DNA of 64,000 nucleotides from positions 10,731,001 through 10,795,000 of the forward strand of contig OU612066.1 of NCBI GenBank assembly GCA_914767715.1, in the 5' to 3' direction. Positions within the stretch are counted from its first letter, which is position 1. Each line of letters starts with the position of its first letter. Below, one piece after another: positions 24,101-36,001 of the stretch. This DNA comes from Membranipora membranacea. Taxonomy: Eukaryota; Bryozoa; Gymnolaemata; Cheilostomatida; Membraniporidae. The notes below the pieces were generated by a model. That model was not told the origin of the DNA and did not search any database. It saw only the letters and a list, made by a program, of their open reading frames with translations. A program made the translations under genes and the position numbers.

Positions 24101-27100
24101 CGAGGCTAATGAAATATGTTTGACACTCTAGAGAGTTTAATAAAAGTCATAATTGAGTTTGACACAAATCAATTGGCTTTGAGAGACAGAGAAAAGGGCT
24201 GCAACTCAAACTGATATGATTAAAATGTCAACCATGGTATCTGTGCGATATGCCACCTCTTCCCTGTAAATTTTGATTGACCATAATTTCGAACGAAGCT
24301 GCCACAATGTTATGGGTATGATGTCATCGTTTTCCAATTAGTATGCTCTGCCAGTCTAGGGAAGTAAACTCCTAATCAACATAAGTCTGCCGAAATAATC
24401 CAAGACATGGGAGTTAGCAAATATTCACCTTCTGTATACCGTTAGAAAGCTGCCTAGCCACTGTAAGCTAAAACCGCTCCACAAAATTTGATTCAATCTG
24501 TTTTTTACAGCATAAGACAGTGGCGTTTGCGGTGAGGACTAATGTAGCATATGACGGGTCAGTGGAGGACGACTCACCGGTCAAAGGATGTTATGTTAGC
24601 TTCAGTGTTAAAGACTTCCTTCACATCAAGGAGGTGAGAACCCTAATTGCAGCTCTTATTTTGTTCACAGCCTAGATAAAAGTGTTGAGTGGACTGGAGA
24701 CAGCAGTCTAGACTTGCCATATTGCTATGTTTGTAGGCGTGTAACTCATCAGTCGCTAACTGCATGCTAAGTTTAATGTGGTTTTCCAAAGTCTAACATA
24801 GGGTTCTAGCTCTTCGGTGTAATTACATGCGTCTGTATTCTTCCGTGATTCCTGAAAGACTTAATATTTTACTGAGTAGAAATACAACAATGACTGGTGG
24901 ATTGGGCGTCTAGTCAAGGAAGGTTGTGAGGTTGGATTTATCCCAAGCCCGGTAAAGTTTGAGAAACTGCAGAAATCAGCGGCGAATAGCAACACTGGTG
25001 CTACCTACACCGCGCCACAGCCTACTCCAGGTAATGTCCTCACCTTGTTACCAATCAAAAGCAGGTAAAAGCCTTCTTCGTACATTTTGTTCGAATGCAG
25101 AAATCAACACTTCATGAGGTAGGGCTGCCTTAGCCTTGTCACACGGCTATTTTTGTATAGGGGTCCCTGCGTGACAAGGCTAGATGTGCCTGGCTTGAGT
25201 ATTGTTGACAGGAATCGTGATTAGAGGTCTTAACAAAAAGTTCCAGGCTGTTAACAACATGTCTATCAGAGTAAAAAATTATCAATGCTTTCTATGTAAA
25301 GCTTTTCGAGAACATATCATTTCAAAACTGATTTACAGGTACATCGATGGACTCGAATGACTCGGCAAACACAAACTCAACAACAGATCACACCCAACAG
25401 AATGCAACAGATAATCAGAAAGTAAAACCAGCCGTCAGTGTCACCACTGGAGGATTAGGTAAAGACTGGGAGTCTGGTAAAAAGACGGGCTTCTTTAAAA
25501 AGGTAAATTTGTCATCTCACGGTTTTAGCCCCTATAGCTTGTCTAAGTGGCATTAATATACCTGATCATGGCGGGCATCATTATCGGTAAAATAAAGCAT
25601 GATGGATCTCATCAAGGCCACAATCTTTGTTTCAACACTAGTCTAACATCTAAGTATTACTATATTCACAGGCGCAAACCATTCCACCTTACGATGTGGT
25701 GCCTAGTATGAGACCAGTGGTGATCTGCGGACCATCTCTCAAGGGCTACGAAGTCACAGACATGATGCAGAAAGCCTTATTCGATTATCTCAGGAAGCGA
25801 TTCGGTAACAGAGTCGTTGTGACCCGAGTTACTGCCGATATCTCGATAGCTAAAAGATCTGTACTAAACAACCCTAATAAACGTGCCATAGTTGAGCGAA
25901 CGTCAGCAAGGGGTAGCTTGTGTAAGTAATGTATGCTTACTCTCGATCTGATACTGTGTGCTCGATCGCTGCAAATCAGATTAGGTCAACCTTAATTTTC
26001 TCAGAGGTATTATCGATGCCGGTAACAGTATGCAGAAGTTCAAATACCAATTTACTGCTGAATAGTACCGAATTTTGATATGGTAAGAACTGTCTGGTCT
26101 CAGGCCTACTCTTACTGCCTCAATGTACTAATTCATGCTTCAGGCATAGCTTGATAAGATCAAATTTACTTAGTAGGGAACCTTTTTTTTACAAGCCATG
26201 GGATTTCAGAAGTTGATTGAAGTAGAAATAACTTTGCAGCGTTGACACGGCACTGAACCATACTGACTGTAGATTGTTCTATCTATTGACTGGTATGCTG
26301 CTTGTCTGCATTCAGAAGTAACATCTATATATGACATAATAAGACAGGCAGCATAGTGGAAATCAATTTCTCGATTTCTTAAGCTGCTGCTGCTGCAATG
26401 TATATTGGTGCTACCAAATCAGTTGATAAGGACTAGAGCTAGAACAAGTTCAAAGCTTACAAAAAAGCTGTCATAACTTGCCACAATATTTTATCAAGCC
26501 ATTTCTCAAATAAGGATGACGGCCAAAGAGTATTGGGGGGGGGGGGGGGGGAGGGGCTCAGACCAGACCTTTACTGATTTCAGGAGACAGCCTGCCAATG
26601 AAAATGAATCTTAAACTATACTGATGGTGCATCTTTCATTACATCAAATTATATTTGGTATGGAACTTTACCAGCTTTTGGTAAAACTGCTGGGAAAATC
26701 CTCACAGCGTTTTGCCCCAATCTGTGCCACCTTCACATGTTTTCTCATACAGCATTGCATGACGAGTAGATAATACCATTCAGCTAATAATCTTTTACAA
26801 CTTTTTCAGCTGAGGTACAAGCAGAGATAGAGCGGATATTTGAATTAGCGAGATCTCTACAATTAGTTGTACTGGATTGTGATACGATCAATCATCCAGC
26901 GCAGATTGTTAAGACCTCATTGGCTCCCATTGTTGTACACCTCAAAATAGCTTCAACAAAGGTGAGCTTCTGCATGTCCACCATTTCCAGTCAAAACTTT
27001 TCAAAACTATCCTAGTTGACTCTTGTTCTTGACAGGAGATTGTAGGCAGGCTCTTAGCTCTTGATGACAACAATTAGCACACAGCCCTTTTCAACCCAGC

Positions 27101-29471
27101 CCACTACAACATCGTTTGAGTGAAAACGTTAAATATGTCTGACTACATCACACCTGACAGACAACATAATCAATGGGGTTATATCTGCCTCTATTGTTTT
27201 GTAATTTATTTTTAGCTATTGACATACACAACGGTTTTGTCTGAGCATTCCAAACTGGTACTGAATTGGCTAATATGTTTACAGATAATCAGAAATTTTT
27301 TAGTTTTCCTAGACGCCAAAGTATCATGCTAGTTGGCCCTAGTTAGAGCTCCATAAATTTTTGACCTCTCCTGACGGCCAAAGCCAGGGATGTATAATGC
27401 ATGTGTATATGCTGCAGTGTTTTTAAAGTTTTAAGGACGTTGGTCAAATTTGTTCAGAGAACTGTGACTGTGGTTTTCAGTTTAATATAAGGAGCAATTC
27501 TGATATTAAGTTTTCTTCACTCCAGGTAATGCAAAGACTAGTTAGAAGTCGCGGAAAATCACAAACCCGAAATATGAACGTACAACTGGTTGCGACAGAA
27601 AAACTGAATGCATGTCCTACAGTAAGTGTTTATACTTGATATGATACGCATCTACATAGAACTTCATCGAGAGTACTAGGTTTAGATCTAGTAATTTCTC
27701 AGCTACCCCATAATTCAATTTCAGCTTCAATGCTGCCCTACTATCCCCCATCAGGCACTTATAGTCAGCCAGAAGTTAGACGAAAATAACTTTGTAATAA
27801 TTTTGTTTTCCAATTTTTACATGAGTTTAAACATTTCTGCACGGTTTGTTGTAGGTTTGATCAATTTGTATTATGAGGTGTGTGCTGATTGTTACCGGCC
27901 TTCTCTCAATAGGCATTGCCCAATCACTCAATTCCGGCCTGATGAAACGGCTTATTACCTCATGGTAGTTTATTTGTATGTCACGATACAGAATGGAACC
28001 ACCTTAAATATCTTTCGAATGCAGTTCTGAATTAAAATTTAGCATGGAAGTCAATGGCGTAAATCAATCTCAAACCCTACCCTGTTTCTATGCTCTTATA
28101 TGTTTGGCTGGCTGAGCTTTAACCCGTCAGCACAGGCGTATGCTTTTGTTACTGATAGATTTGCTAATTTTACCCACTTAGTAGATTAGGCTTGCACTCC
28201 AAAATATGTTCACAGAGGACAGCGAGCATTCTTACCAGTAAGATCGCTTTCAGGCCACACTTAACTTCGGAGTCTTCTCTGGTAGAGCAAGAAAAATGAT
28301 TTTGTTTCAGTCCCTAATTGCTAACATTTATATACAACTTTTGCAGGATCTATTTGATGTAATATTGGATGAAAATCAATTAGAGGATGCTTGTGAACAC
28401 TTAGCCGAATACCTAGAGGCATATTATAGAGCTACACACCCTAACCACCTACCTCCACACTTACACGGACACCATCCGATGGGACTGGACCCTAACCATC
28501 CTGACTATCACAACCATATCGCTAACAATCTCAGCCATACGATGGCTGGCGGTACTATGAACCATCATTCATACCCTGGTCAAGCTAATGGTATAAACCA
28601 GAACCTAATAGGAGGACAGACTCACACACAATATGGTACTACATCCAACCACACGCCTATGGGGAATCGCAATCAAGCCATCGCAACAAACACTTCAGTC
28701 GCTAACAAGGCTGCTTACGGTGCGACTTCCTACCAGCATGGTGCAAGCCTAAATAGAAATAATACAGGTCAGTTACACATACAGACACAACAAAACCATG
28801 CTTTACATGGGAGTCAGTACGGATTACATAATGAATCGCCAGTAGGTGTGCATCGTCCTCATAATCAGACAGCGCATCACAACCCTCACGCTGCTATGTA
28901 CCGAGGTGCTGGTGGTGTGGTCAGCGGCAGCACTGAGCAGCAGCAGGTTGATGAAGGTAGAGATGTATATCACACTCATGTAACGCCATTCAGTCATCGA
29001 CCTGATGAACTACATTCTAATCCTCGCCACAGGACTGATATTAATGCTTTCGGACAGGCTAGACGATATAGTGAATTTGAATTAGACAACCCTGATATTG
29101 CAGTACAACAAAGGCTGAATCATAGGTTTGATGAGCCTCATTATGACACTGACCAATCACGAGGCTTCGATCACCATGATGGTCAACATTACCGACGAGA
29201 TAGTGATTACCATCACGATAGAGACGGTTATGACCATGAGATGGAACTTTCACACCATCAAGGTCAGCGATCGGGAAATCACAACTGGCAGCGGGATTAT
29301 CACCCTGACCGAGACCACCCTGACTCTCGAGGTCACAACAGAGGAAACAGCGACGAGTATTATCATGATGATGACTATCACTCCGGTAGGGGGCGCTACC
29401 CGCCCTCCCATCAGCCTGCAGGCAATGTCAGTGTATCAAACAGTGCACGCAGGGGTAGCATCGAGATATGA
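21170..29471 (+). CDS. Voltage-gated calcium channel beta subunit (5' end not found)
   Basis: Eight plus-strand exons (21170-21304, 24511-24633, 24880-25030, 25339-25502, 25672-25921, 26810-26961, 27526-27621, 28347-29471) join in phase and give 731 residues without the N-terminus. The order is that of a Cav beta subunit. The SH3-like part includes [13 protein letters not shown] and [20 protein letters not shown] variable, Asn/Thr-rich HOOK follows. The guanylate-kinase-like part (about 205-389) includes [20 protein letters not shown] and [20 protein letters not shown]. In the family this domain binds the channel alpha-1 subunit and promotes surface expression and gating. The last 340 or so residues are rich in His (about 45), Asn, Asp and Arg, making the protein longer than typical 480-660-residue relatives. 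At the end of the kinase-like domain it reads AYYRATHP, whereas vertebrate members have Trp for the second Tyr. Confidence 0.95.
22357..22655. repeat. Two-copy tandem repeat, 150-base unit
   Basis: Two adjacent copies with a 150-base offset (for example AGTGTCAGTAAGCAAA at 22371 and 22521) differ at only a handful of positions. It lies in the first recognised intron of the calcium channel beta gene. It has no coding potential. Confidence 0.85.
25131..25182. repeat. 52-base hairpin with 12-base inverted ends
   Basis: It begins TAGCCTTGTCAC and ends with the exact inverse GTGACAAGGCTA, in an intron of the calcium channel beta gene. A second member with the same left end occurs at 39645-39698, so this is a repeat family, not a single palindrome. 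Confidence 0.65.
26535..26551. repeat. Run of 17 G
   Basis: An uninterrupted G17 tract followed by AGGGG lies in an intron of the calcium channel beta gene. Such a tract is length-unstable and may contain sequencing error. Confidence 0.9.
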
Positions 29472-30687
29472 CACAATTCTTTTACTCCTACGGTTATTAA
29501 AAGGGATTAATACGACTTTAAATTAATACCCTCAGCTGACACGATCTACATAGACATGGCAAACAAACACCATCTCCTCTCACTATATAGATCTGGGTTG
29601 TTCAATACTCTCAGTCACAAGTCATATAAAAGCTACTTACTAAAGCTTGGTATGACTATTGAACTAAGTTCAAAACTGTCCACATCCGATGCCAATTGAT
29701 TAGTTTGCAGTTTTACTCTCTTGATTATATTTAACCTTCACACAGCGTATGCAGGCGAATCACAACCTCACAAGCTATTCACACAACAGTTTACGACAGC
29801 ATAGAGAGCCACTAAATAATAGATGAGCCTTAGTTATAATGCTCTACATATCAAAGCCATATCAGTGTCAGTACCATATTGACTTAACCTCTGCCCATCA
29901 TATAAGTCAGCAGTTTCATGCGCTTTCAATGATAGGAAAACTTGTTTGACGGCAGAATCGAAGACTTTACCATTGAATGAATTTTTTTTCGTACAAGACA
30001 CCGTGCACCATTTTGTGGCTTTTCATTGAAGTTCATGCCGCCAAAAGTTAGTAGACGATTTTGAGGAATTTGGGGTCAGCAATTATCAGGTGCCGTTAAT
30101 TTACATAATAACCAAGTTTAATTATGCAGATTGTTGCCCTTGTTTTTAAACTCATGTCACACTTCTGTTGCATTTGAGAGCCATAATCTATTATTTTCAT
30201 CAACTAAGAACATTAAAAAGATGAGGAATACGATAAACAAGAATACTCTGTTTTCGTCATCATTAAGTCCATCTCACTGTCTGACTTATGTTTCTTTGCA
30301 CAACTATGTAAAGAGGAGAGAAGCTAAAAAACCAGTTGTATCTCTTTTTGCTATTAGGAGTGACAGAGTTTTAAGATGTTGAAATATATCTAAATACAAA
30401 CTGTTTACTTTAATCAGGGGGGAGTTGGGGACCTGTCGCAAACTCTCTGGTCAAAAGATCGTGATTATAAATAGTTGTTTCAACATAAATTAACGGTCAC
30501 ACAACTCCGATTTTTATAAATCAATGTGGCAATAAATATTAATGTTTGTCACGCTAGAGCCATTAGGCCCACCTCTCAGCAGTGGCAGCTGGATAAAAGA
30601 TCCAGCTTAGTGGCATATCTGCAGGCTTTCCTTCAGCTAGTAAACTAAAACTTAATTACTTCATATTTGCTGCTGGATGTTATTTGC
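29472..30687. other. Intergenic region between convergent 3' ends
   Basis: The calcium channel beta gene ends from the left and the CUB-LDLa gene from the right, so this stretch should hold both 3' untranslated regions. It is AT-rich with no conserved coding sequence. Confidence 0.6.
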
Positions 30688-33600
30688 TCACAATCTATGG
30701 CGCCTGAGGTGGAAGCCTCCACCGTTGAAGTAGTCTTCCCAAGGACCACCTGCACCCTCAGATGAGCCTCCATTGTTAGCATTACCACCGTCCCCTCCTC
30801 CATCTTTCACTACAGAAAATATAGAAACTCCTTCTAGGAACTTTTTATACAAAGCAACGAAGATACAGGTATGAAGGGACATATACGTTATAGAACAACT
30901 AAAGCCATGCAGTTTGAAGGAGGGCTGAAGTGAGTACCCAGGGTTATAAAACTGCAATTTTGTGGATGTAAAGGCTTAACATCCGCACAGAAGTATGTAT
31001 GTAAGTCAGTCGTCTCTTGCGCCTTGGTATGTACAAGAAAGAACAATTATCATACCGAAAAGTCATATTCGGATAAAAAACAGAACTGCAGAAAAGACTC
31101 AATTGTATATCAAACCTTTAGATGGGAGACAGCAACATATTCCTCCGCCACCACCTTTTCCCTTCCTTTTCGATAATGCACCAGCACCTAGAACAGAAAC
31201 TACAGATAATCTGAACGAATTGAGAACTCGACGTGAAATGAAAGGAAGTAAGAAAGTATTCAGCAATGACAAATACATATCTTGCCTCTCCATGTCTTCA
31301 AAGTTATTAAGTTGTATTCATTCAGTGACTAAATCAAACTGTGGTTGATATAATAGCAAACCTTGTCGACCGCCTGTACTACCAGCCTTGCCAGCACCAT
31401 CTCCTGCTCCAACATCTGCTCCACTACCAGACCTGCCACCACAAGGATTACCAGATCGATTAGCGGCAGCATTAGTACAGGACCGGCAACAGCATTTATT
31501 ACATTTAGCAGAGCACTTGTAGCAGCTGGTGTTATAGCAGCAGTTTCTGATGAATCCACATCTCCACACGAACCACCCAGGCCTCCAACAGCACCAATAC
31601 AGCAGAGCCAGCAGAGCTAACACTCCCAGAAGTATCCACAGCCATAGAAAGTCCACTGATTATTTTCATCGAAATGAAAATAGACATCAACAATATTTAC
31701 TGTGTAATCAATGAACTCCCTGGGAGTTCATTGGTGTAATATCAAATTGAACAGAATATTTTTGCAGAATGTGATTAAGGAATTGTGCCCACCTACATAA
31801 AAATGCCACAACTTCGACAGTAATTGACCTATCAGAACTATCAGAATAATTTCAGCATCTGCAAATATATCATTGAAATGCTCTAAGTGTTTATTCATTA
31901 CAGATATTTGGGGAGTTAGCAACAGTTTTACAAATTCAAATACGATTTGAAAGTGATTTCCTATCAACTTACCGGCAATATTAGGTTTTCCACAAAAGGA
32001 GGGTTTTCCTACGTAATTATCAGAGTAATCTCCACAGTTATTAGCCACATATCCATCACACTTGAGTCTTCGGGATAAACATTTGTCTGTGTTTTTGCAG
32101 TAGTACTGGTCTTTGTTGTTTTTACGCCCATCCTGATTGCAGTTTCCTGTACAGTTAGGAATCCAAAATCATATATATTTATCAAAAGTCATAGCAAACA
32201 ATTTACAACAAATTTTAGTTTATCAGTTCCATCAGTAAAAAATCAGGAAATTATTAAAATTAGTACGATATGGTTTGTCTTACCCACAATGAATGATGTT
32301 ATATCTATACTGAAGTTAACACCACATGATGAGATGGTCGGGTCCACTGTGGTGGTGTTTTGCGCTCCTGTAGAGGTCATCACTGTAATATAAATACAGA
32401 AATACTAGAACAAAGAAGATGCGCTGAATATTACATTTTGATGCTTCAGGAGACATTGTTGTCCTTCAAGATCATCTGAAATGCAATGTTTTTTATGGGA
32501 AACAAAAGATAATATTATTGTCGTTAGTGAGCCATTCTGATCGTGACTTACATCAATGACTACCTTATCCAACTAACCTGCTGTGCTTGTCCCACCACTA
32601 GAACTCACAGAAGCTCCTCCCGCTGCAGCCGTTGTGACTGCTGCAGGGGCGGACGATCCTGCCTGATTGCCAGTGACAGTTGAAGCTATCTGAGTAGTGG
32701 TGTCAGTGTAAGCCTTCACTACCAGCCTGACAGTTACTGACCTGTACTGAACAGGTGCTTCCAGGTAATCTATAGTAGATGTACCACAGTATGTACCAGC
32801 TAGAGTGAGAGCGGGGTTGTCTGTACCACCTCCATAAAATACCTGAAAATCGCATGAAGAGATATATTTCAGAACGGAAAAGTCATATGGCTTAATAAAA
32901 TTTGATTAATCGTTGTGAAAGGAGTACGGGTGTAATATAAAACCATTATAACTGACATGAGAACTGTTCAACTTCCTGCTTCAACTGTTGAGTGGGTAGA
33001 GTGAAGGTGGGTGGGAATAATGTTTATAGCGAGATGGAAGTCTTCTGAATGTAAAGTAGTGCATATAGTATTTATTAAATTATGTTCAATCATTTTAGCA
33101 TCGACTCATTGAACATTCTCCTTAGACAGTAGCTTGACTTGTCAAGTTTTGTTCCTGGGCTGTCAAGACATTAGAAATAGACACAGATGCCATGAAAAAT
33201 GAAGAGAGCCTGATTATATTGCTAATGACTTGTGGGTTGAACTAATTACCTGAACAAAAGAGTTACTGTCGAGGCAATTTGTTGGAGTTATCCCATTCTG
33301 GCATGTAAAGGGATTAGAAATGTTGTGATTTGCATTTCTTCCTTTTACTGAGACAAGTCTTTTGAGATTATCTGAGTAAGCATCACTGAATAAAATAAAA
33401 ATCAGAGAGTATGTTGGAGAATCATGGATGGCTTATCAGTTACACCCTTTTATAGTGCCAGGAAAAATCAAAATACAACCACATTCTCACTCAAAAAAAC
33501 ATTTATTGATAAGAAAAGTTGCAGACACAGGCCAAACATTCGACATTCAATAAAATTTACCCTAGGCAAATTTATGTTTGTCGATATGTGTTTAATACCA

Positions 33601-34442
33601 AGTGACCCAACAAATAAACATAAATATAATGATAGGCTCATCAAGTTGGTTGGCTAATAGCCGACAAATTACTGATATTTATCATAATTATCTTGGAAGT
33701 GAAAATTTACCTGGTGAAGGTGACGTAACAGTCTATATCCGAGTCAGGTACGTGAAATTCACCATCTCCAAGATCTCTGTCAGCAAACTTAAGTGTTAAG
33801 GAGTGTAAGGGTCTCATAACGCGAGAACAAGATCCGTCCGTGTAAAAAACTGAAATAAGACCGACGAGAAATGATGCAATTCCAATTATCTGTAAGCTGC
33901 AGAGGAGCTTGGATAGCACAAACAATCACATCCATGGCTATTGGCTACCGAGCGAGATTCGAGGGTTCAAATCTCACATTTATCTCAGGATTTACACTGA
34001 TTTACCCACAAACCACAACGCTCAGATCAACTTCAACCAACAAATCTCACAAATCACCCATATCTCAAACAGAGACATCTCCCATAATCACAACTACACC
34101 GACTTATGGATCATATATCGTCCTTTTAACATCAAAATGATGTGTTCTATCAGTAATAATCAAAATTGTTTTGAAACTTAAGGTGTCAAATCACCTGTTC
34201 TCTGAAGAGGCCGTTTGCATACCACTACCCTCCCCCACATTAGACAAGACATGCAGTCCTTACGTTACGCTTTTTATGAGACACAGTTGTTGTTATTCGC
34301 GTTCACTAACACCGTTCTGAATTTACTGAGATTAATGATCACATCTCTTACCCTGATCTATGTGGTCAAGCTCTTGAGACGTAATCCTTTCAAGTATCCC
34401 CATCAGAAAGAGCACAACCAAGAAACGATTCCCTCTGCCCAT
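30688..34442 (-). CDS. Single-pass membrane protein with CUB-like and LDLa domains
   Basis: Nine minus-strand exons (34442-34352, 33849-33711, 33385-33250, 32842-32578, 32382-32284, 32146-31973, 31655-31362, 31187-31116, 30809-30688) join in phase to 463 residues. Exon 1 encodes a signal peptide (MGRGNRFLVVLFLMGILERI). A CUB-like ectodomain follows, with VFYGGG and TYCGTS. Next come a Ser/Thr/Ala-rich linker, an LDL-receptor class A module (about 244-301, with YYCKNTDKCL and CGDYSD), a transmembrane helix (about 303-322), and a cytoplasmic side with 13 cysteines in about 55 residues, then Gly-rich sequence. The layout recalls NETO-type CUB/LDLa receptors but has only one clear CUB region; the ligand is unknown. 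Exon 8 can also start at 31199, adding four residues in frame. Two donors are GTTTG, weaker than consensus. Confidence 0.85.
31702..31740. mobile_element. 25-base palindrome flanked by 7-base direct repeats (copy 1)
   Basis: A perfect palindrome (31709-31733), CAATGAACTCCC with a single central T and its exact inverse, is flanked on both sides by GTGTAAT (31702-31708 and 31734-31740). It is in an intron of the CUB-LDLa gene, about 50 bases upstream of the transmembrane exon. The same ends with different flanking repeats recur at 50307, 52429 and 58993. Confidence 0.75.
33890..34140 (+). mobile_element. Possible tRNA-derived SINE
   Basis: GGATAGCACAA near 33911 resembles a polymerase III A box, and GGGTTCAAATCTC at 33963-33975 fits the B box consensus GWTCRANNC, as in the heads of tRNA-derived short interspersed elements. 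A pyrimidine-poor, CA-rich body follows without an obvious tail. It lies in intron 1 of the CUB-LDLa gene, on the opposite strand. The spacing between boxes (about 50 bases) is longer than in a plain tRNA, and there is no second copy in the window; the boundaries are rough. Confidence 0.3.
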
Positions 34443-36001
34443 TTTAAATGTCGCTCTCGGGAAAGCTTTGGTAATGTTATGCATGTGAATTCACTAAAAT
34501 GTTGCTTTTGGGCTTTAGTACTGCTATGTGTGTGAATTCACTAAGCATGCCGAAGAATCTATGACAAAGGCTGAAGTAAACAAAACTGCTATGCTCTGTA
34601 TTTCGGGACCGATGCCAGGCAACAACATGACGATAGACTATCACAGAAAAGGGTCAAGAGTGAGAGAAAAGTCAAGAGAAATTAATTTCTTTATTTCATG
34701 TCCGCTAACAAGTTTACTGCAAGACGCTTGTAGTAGGCAGAGGGTGAAAGACCATGACGAATAGTAAGTGGCTAGCATTGATAGCTTATTCAACGATAGA
34801 TTAGAAAGTTGTACTTCAATGCTATACTTTAGGGTTTTCCAACATAAGTAATGATTTAAAACACATATTGCTTTAGTGCAAGGAGCATTTATGATAGGGT
34901 GAGTACTTTCTTCAGTTGAAGTGTGGACTATGAAGATGGGAAATATTGGGGAGTTGTTTGATCATTGTCTAGTACATTGATGGTTGGTGCATTGTGAAAG
35001 TAATCGTAGTTTTCATTGACTAAAAGCGCAAAAATTTATTCTGTAATTATTAAAGTGCTCTAATTACAACAAGGAAAAAAACACTAGCTATGATAAATGT
35101 GATAAAATGATGCATAAGTTTGATGTGAGCAAATTTACAGCCCAAGTCTCTGAGTGGTACAGGGTAGGTTCCCATGTAGATCGTCGGAAATCCCCAGATT
35201 TTTGATGATACACAAGAGACCATACCCAAATTACCATAAACAAAACAAAGTCATTGATATAATAAATAGTTGAAGGAAAAATAAGCTTGGGGTTAAAACT
35301 TTACAAGAGAAATCTTAACATATATGTATGGCTGGGCTTGAAAGTTCGAACAGCGACCACGCTAATGGTACCCATTTGATGTAACATTAAGCATGCCCGG
35401 TATTAGAACTTTCAAACCTCAATGTCATAAAAAAACAGCCATTCCTTACCCTATCCCTATGCCCTATCAATGTCAGAAACTCTCAGTACTAGTTGAACTA
35501 AACCTATCGCGACATTCGTATCTCTACAACAACCAAACAAAACAGTATGATAAAGCTTATCATGCACAAAATGAGTTTCCTGAAAACAATTCCACCAAAA
35601 CATGATGAAATTCGGTCTCAAGCTGAATAAGTGTCAGAGGTTTAAGTGTCTCAACATCACACTTCAGGACCGCTGATACAAACTCTCCACAAGACCAAAC
35701 ATCAAAAACCTTGAGGTGAATTAGTTCTAGGAGTGTTACTGGCATTACAAGAATTGTAACCAATGTGATAATAATTATTTATGTGCACAAAACTGGTAAC
35801 GATAATACACACTGCAAAATGTTTTTAATTTAGCTGTCAAATCTCACAAACTGAGATCATTGTGTTGAAAAGCAGGCAGATTCAATGCTAGGGAACAGCA
35901 GGAACTTGAATAGAAAAATACACCTACCTAGCCTTATGCCTAGGAAAATGATTAAACAAAACCCAAAAAAAACTACAACAAGCGGAAATACTTGAAAAGA
36001 A
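34443..36001. other. Intergenic: CUB-LDLa upstream region and CYHR1 3' region
   Basis: Expected to contain the promoter of the minus-strand CUB-LDLa gene near 34443 and the CYHR1 3' untranslated region near 36001. A segment with ATGTGAATTCACTAA-like sequence occurs twice, at about 34484 and 34529, straddling the upstream edge. I see no conserved coding sequence. Confidence 0.55.

Noticed and set aside
29059..29526. Frames of 64 and 132 codons over the calcium channel beta tail
   Set aside because: They are shadows of the His/Asp-rich coding exon in other frames (the plus-strand one is rich in Thr, Ile and Met as expected for shifted His/Asp codons).
33707..33925. Reading CUB-LDLa exon 2 upstream through 33925 as a signal peptide start
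   Set aside because: The hydrophobic extension has no ATG (it opens at TTG) and crosses a strong acceptor at 33850. The exon at 34442-34352 gives a real signal peptide with ATG and the matching phase.
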